In this document: positions 6,962-9,912 of the stretch, in pieces
Position numbering within the stretch: the first letter of the stretch is position 1
How the letters are laid out: each line of letters begins with the position of its first letter
DNA from: an uncultured Actinomycetes bacterium
GTDB lineage: Bacteria; Actinomycetota; Actinomycetes; Nanopelagicales; Nanopelagicaceae
Assembly: GCA_903822245.1 (NCBI GenBank)
Contig: CAIJOE010000037.1
Span: 1-9,912, forward strand
Direction: 5' to 3'
Length of the DNA: 9,912 nucleotides
Program-made: the position numbers and the translations under genes
The notes under the pieces: model-generated
Seen by the model: only the letters and a program-made list of their open reading frames with translations
The model's database searches: none
What the model was told of the DNA's origin: nothing

Positions 6962-8073
6962 TAAGCACGAACTCCCGACATCAGAGAAGTGAAATGATCA
7001 AAGAGGTATGCCGCATCATGCGGACCCGCTGCTGCCTCAGGGTGGTATTGCACACTAAAAACTGGTTTTTCTAAAAGCTCTAAACCTTCAACAACATCAT
7101 CATTTAGACAAATATGACTCACGTGGCCTGCGCCATAAACAGTGTGGAAATTTCCCTCCTTGGGCGCATCTACTGCAAAGCCATGATTGTGGGCCGTAAT
7201 CTCCACTCGCCCACTTTTCACATTTTTAACAGGTTGATTTATCCCTCGGTGACCAAAAGGCAATTTATAAGTCTCAAATCCCAAGGCTCTGCCAATTATT
7301 TGGTGTCCAAAGCAGATTCCAAATAGAGGAATTGCCTCTTGCAAAATCTCCCTGACCAAAGCAATTACCCCAGTCATCGTTGCTGGATCACCAGGACCAT
7401 TAGAAAGAAAAATCCCATCTGGATTCAAAGCCTTAATCTCTTCAAGAGTTGAAGTCGATGGCACTACATAGACATCGATGCCACGCTCAGCCATCATTCT
7501 TGGCGTTGCTCCCTTAATACCCAGATCAACGGCAACCACAGTAAATTTCTTCTCGCCAATAGCCTTTATTAGATATGTCTTGTCAGTGGAAACATCATCA
7601 GCTAGAAAAGCTCCGCTCATTTGCGGACTTTTACGGACTTTGATAACCATCTCTTCACGTGATAAATCCGTTTGTGAAAATATCCCAACGCGCATTGCGC
7701 CACGATCTCGTAAATGTCGAGTAATCGCCCGGGTGTCAACCCCTCTTATTCCCACAATCCCTTGTTCGATTAAATCATCTTCTAACGTTCGCTCACTTCG
7801 CCAATTACTGGAAATAGGAGAAGGATTTCTAACAACAAAGCCGCTAACCCAAATTTGCTTAGACTCCTCATCGGGTGTGTTCATGCCGGTATTACCGATA
7901 TGAGGGGCTGTCATTATTACGACCTGTTTGTGATATGACGGATCGGTAAGCGTTTCCTGATAACCCGTCATTCCAGTTTGAAATACTGCTTCACCATATG
8001 TTTCACCAATGCTGGCCCAGCTTTCACCTTCGAAAATCGCACCATCATCCAGAACAAGGTAGGCCTTACTCAA
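6961..8073 (-). CDS. carA: Carbamoyl-phosphate synthase small (glutaminase) subunit
   Basis: Hydrolyses glutamine and channels the ammonia to CarB. The 370 residues match the family. The N-terminal CarA domain (~1-140) contains GEAVFQTGMTGYQETLTDPSY (27-47) and VDTRAITRHLRDRGAMR (112-128). The class I glutamine amidotransferase domain follows (~178-365) with SNGPGDP (224-230), the nucleophile elbow PLFGICFGHQ (C254), the TAHNHGFAV strand and YHPEAAAGP (H344, E346), giving the full Cys-His-Glu triad. The start codon is TTG at 8073: it forms TTGA with the pyrC stop, has a strong GGGAG 6 bases upstream, and matches the conserved N-terminus; the next in-frame Met is residue 35, too late. The stop overlaps the carB ATG by one base, as expected for two subunits made in equal amounts. 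The gene directly abuts pyrC, without the extra membrane-protein gene found between them in mycobacteria. Confidence 0.97.
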   Translation of the reverse strand: MSKAYLVLDDGAIFEGESWASIGETYGEAVFQTGMTGYQETLTDPSYHKQVVIMTAPHIGNTGMNTPDEESKQIWVSGFVVRNPSPISSNWRSERTLEDDLIEQGIVGIRGVDTRAITRHLRDRGAMRVGIFSQTDLSREEMVIKVRKSPQMSGAFLADDVSTDKTYLIKAIGEKKFTVVAVDLGIKGATPRMMAERGIDVYVVPSTSTLEEIKALNPDGIFLSNGPGDPATMTGVIALVREILQEAIPLFGICFGHQIIGRALGFETYKLPFGHRGINQPVKNVKSGRVEITAHNHGFAVDAPKEGNFHTVYGAGHVSHICLNDDVVEGLELLEKPVFSVQYHPEAAAGPHDAAYLFDHFTSLMSGVRA

Positions 8074-9356
8074 TTGGCGCTCCCGTCTGTTGCCATTTCA
8101 TGAACTAATTTTCCTTGGAAATACGTTTTCAAGACACGAGCGGGGAGTTTCATGTCATGAAACGGGGTGTTCTTACTCTTTGAAGCCATCCTATTACGAT
8201 CAACTGTCCATTTAGCTGAGGCGTCGATCACCACTAAATTGGCCACCTGGCCAACTTTGATTCCTATCCCCTGATTTGCGTACCCGGCAATGCGAGCAGG
8301 GGCCAAAGACATGCGATCGACCAAATCAGCCCAACTCATCAAATTAGTTTCAATCATCGATGCAACCACGACCGAAAGAGCAGTCTCAAGTCCCAACATT
8401 CCAAAGGCTGCGGCCTGCCATTCGCAATCCTTATCTTCACTCGGGTGAGGTGCATGATCAGTGGCGACGATATCAATGGTTCCATCAGCTAAACCAGCAC
8501 GTAGAGCAAGCATGTCTTTCTGCGTTCTAAGCGGTGGATTTACTTTGTATACCGGGTTATAGCCAACGACTAAATCATCGGTCAACAACAGGTGATGTGG
8601 TGTCACTTCTGCAGTTACTTTCACTCCTCTAGCTTTAGCGGCCCGAACAAGTTCAACGCCACCTGCGGTAGTTAAATGGCAGACGTGCAATCTACTATCG
8701 ACGTGCTCGGCAAGGAGTATGTCTCTGGCAATTATCGCTTCCTCCGCTACAGCCGGCCAACCTGTTAGGCCAAGTTGTGAAGAAATAATGCCCTCATTCA
8801 TCTGCGACCCAGCAGTTAACCGAGGCTCCTGTGCGTGCTGAGCAATAATCCCATCAAAGCTTTTCACGTATTCAAGAGCCCGGCGCATAAGAAGTGGATC
8901 GAAGACACACTTTCCATCGTCCGAGAAAATCCTTACGTTTGCTCTGGAGGAATTCATTGCTCCCAGCTCTGCCAACTTCAAGCCCTCAAGTCCTTGTGTC
9001 ACTGCGCCGATTGGAAACACATCGCACAATCCCGCTTCTTTACCCAACATAAATACCTGCTCAACAACACCTGCGGTATCAGCTACCGGAGTTGTATTAG
9101 CCATCGGTGAGATTGCCGTATAGCCACCACGAACGGCGGCAAGTGATCCTGTAGCAACGGTCTCAGAATCTTCACGACCTGGTTCACGAAGATGAGTATG
9201 AAGATCAACCAAACCTGGGATAACTAAATTACCTTTAAGGTCAAAAACCTCATCACCGGATAGATCTGAACCGATCTCTTGAATTAAGCCCTCGCCAAAC
9301 TTGATATCAACATTGGAACCATCAACTAGTTTTGAATTCTTCAATACGATACTCAT
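8070..9356 (-). CDS. pyrC: Dihydroorotase, class I (long type)
   Basis: Zinc amidohydrolase that cyclises N-carbamoyl-L-aspartate to dihydroorotate. The 428 residues fit class I (E. coli-type class II is ~345). Metal and substrate residues in order: HxH in DLHTHLREPGRED (H53, H55), NTTP (87-90), FSDDGKC (D146/D147), QHAQE (H174), CHLTTAGG (H227), and TDHAPH (D300, catalytic aspartate). In class I enzymes of this kind an aspartate in FSDDG takes the place of the carbamylated lysine used by class II. The C-terminal small barrel (KVGQVANLVVIDAS, 367-380) completes the composite amidohydrolase fold. ATG at 9356 forms TAATG with the pyrB stop and has GGGAG 6 bases upstream (9363-9367), so the start is secure. 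In many class I systems PyrC and PyrB form a complex; the one-base overlap fits that, but complex formation here is inference. Confidence 0.97.
   Translation of the reverse strand: MSIVLKNSKLVDGSNVDIKFGEGLIQEIGSDLSGDEVFDLKGNLVIPGLVDLHTHLREPGREDSETVATGSLAAVRGGYTAISPMANTTPVADTAGVVEQVFMLGKEAGLCDVFPIGAVTQGLEGLKLAELGAMNSSRANVRIFSDDGKCVFDPLLMRRALEYVKSFDGIIAQHAQEPRLTAGSQMNEGIISSQLGLTGWPAVAEEAIIARDILLAEHVDSRLHVCHLTTAGGVELVRAAKARGVKVTAEVTPHHLLLTDDLVVGYNPVYKVNPPLRTQKDMLALRAGLADGTIDIVATDHAPHPSEDKDCEWQAAAFGMLGLETALSVVVASMIETNLMSWADLVDRMSLAPARIAGYANQGIGIKVGQVANLVVIDASAKWTVDRNRMASKSKNTPFHDMKLPARVLKTYFQGKLVHEMATDGSAN
8080..8084 (-). promoter_or_regulatory. Ribosome binding site of carA (supports TTG start)
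   Basis: On the minus strand GGGAG is followed by six bases and then TTG (8073-8071). The same GGGAG plus six-base layout precedes the ATG of pyrC (9363-9367), so it looks like this genome's normal Shine-Dalgarno. It decides in favour of the TTG, whose last two bases are shared with the pyrC stop TGA. Confidence 0.75.
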
Positions 9357-9912
9357 TAATTGCTCCCAAGTAATTGATAGAGAACGGCCATTCGAACTAG
9401 TACTCCATTTGCTACTTGCGCTAGAACAACTGATTGATGAGAATCGGCACTTTCCGCAGAAATTTCTAACCCTCGATTCATTGGGCCGGGATGCATAACG
9501 ATTGCATTAGTTTTTAGGCTGGCTAATCTGCTTTGATCTAGTCCAAAACCCCTGGAATATTCTCTTGCAGTTGGAAAATAAGATTCGTTCATTCGTTCAG
9601 ATTGAATCCGAAGCATCATAACTACATCAGAGTCTGCAATAGTTAGATCAAAGTCATAGCTAACTTTCACTCCCCAAGCCTCAACACCAACTGGCAATAA
9701 TGTCGGTATAGAAACCAGCGTAACCTCTGCTCCGAGCTTCTTTAACAACAAGACATTGCTCCTAGCCACACGAGAGTGCAAGATATCGCCAATGATTGCC
9801 ACTTTAAGTCCAGCAAAATCAGACTTCAATTCTGGAAACTTACTTCGGATCGTGTAGGCATCTAGAAGAGCTTGCGTAGGGTGTTCGTGGGTGCCATCAC
9901 CAGCATTTATAA
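9356..9912 (-). CDS. pyrB: Aspartate carbamoyltransferase, C-terminal 184 residues (5' end beyond window)
   Basis: Transfers carbamoyl phosphate to aspartate, the first committed step of pyrimidine synthesis. The frame is open to the right edge (first full codon 9908-9910), so about 125 N-terminal residues of the ~310 usual are outside. Visible motifs are specific to ATCase: INAGDGTHEHPTQALLDAYTIR at the start (HPTQ binds carbamoyl phosphate; positions 9872-9883), GDILHSRVARSN (visible residues 41-52), MMLRIQSERM with the arginine that contacts aspartate (98-107), and HPGPMNRG (140-147). The TTG at 9829 is internal and not a start. No pyrI regulatory subunit is seen in the window. The short plain C-terminus (LYQLLGSN) is normal for the actinobacterial and Bacillus-like class. 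The stop TAA shares a base with the pyrC ATG. The N-terminal STRTR motif cannot be checked here. Confidence 0.97.
   Translation of the reverse strand, partial: INAGDGTHEHPTQALLDAYTIRSKFPELKSDFAGLKVAIIGDILHSRVARSNVLLLKKLGAEVTLVSIPTLLPVGVEAWGVKVSYDFDLTIADSDVVMMLRIQSERMNESYFPTAREYSRGFGLDQSRLASLKTNAIVMHPGPMNRGLEISAESADSHQSVVLAQVANGVLVRMAVLYQLLGSN

Noticed and set aside
7478..7903. Plus-strand 141-codon frame opposite carA
   Set aside because: Antisense to an intact carA with conserved motifs; the peptide has no recognisable feature.

Overview
Most of this window (about position 810 to 9912) is a tightly packed minus-strand operon for de novo pyrimidine (UMP) synthesis. In transcription order it holds pyrB (entering from the right edge, 5' end missing), pyrC, carA, carB, pyrK, pyrD, pyrF and an open reading frame joining actinobacterial integration host factor (mIHF) to the start of guanylate kinase (gmk). 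The mIHF domain is an actinobacterial hallmark, and the order pyrBC-carAB-pyrF-mihF-gmk is the classic actinobacterial arrangement. The base composition is modest for that phylum (roughly 40-45% GC by eye) and there is almost no intergenic DNA. Both suggest a streamlined, low-GC actinobacterium such as a freshwater acI/Nanopelagicales-type organism. The lineage is an inference; the phylum is well supported.

The enzymes form nearly the whole pathway. CarA/CarB make carbamoyl phosphate, PyrB makes carbamoyl aspartate, PyrC closes it to dihydroorotate, PyrD with PyrK (class 1B, NAD-linked) oxidises it to orotate, and PyrF decarboxylates OMP to UMP. Orotate phosphoribosyltransferase (pyrE) is not in the window. 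Seven of the eight junctions between neighbouring reading frames were checked: six are overlaps of 1, 4 or 8 bases and one is a 5-base gap. No internal promoter or terminator is visible, so the block looks like one polycistronic, translationally coupled unit. Its promoter and any regulator (pyrR is common there) lie beyond the right edge.

The left end (1 to about 800) does not fit. It is richer in GC (about 53% in the stretch I counted) and carries the 3' part of an AraC-family regulator on the opposite strand, followed by about 185 bases with nothing recognisable. The gmk homology stops abruptly about eight residues after its P-loop, near position 800-810, and the reading frame then runs through unrelated sequence to a chance stop. 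Because gmk is normally essential, the simplest reading is a join between two unrelated DNAs, most likely a chimeric assembly; a real rearrangement is less likely. I see no mobile element, CRISPR array, RNA gene or novel defence-like system.
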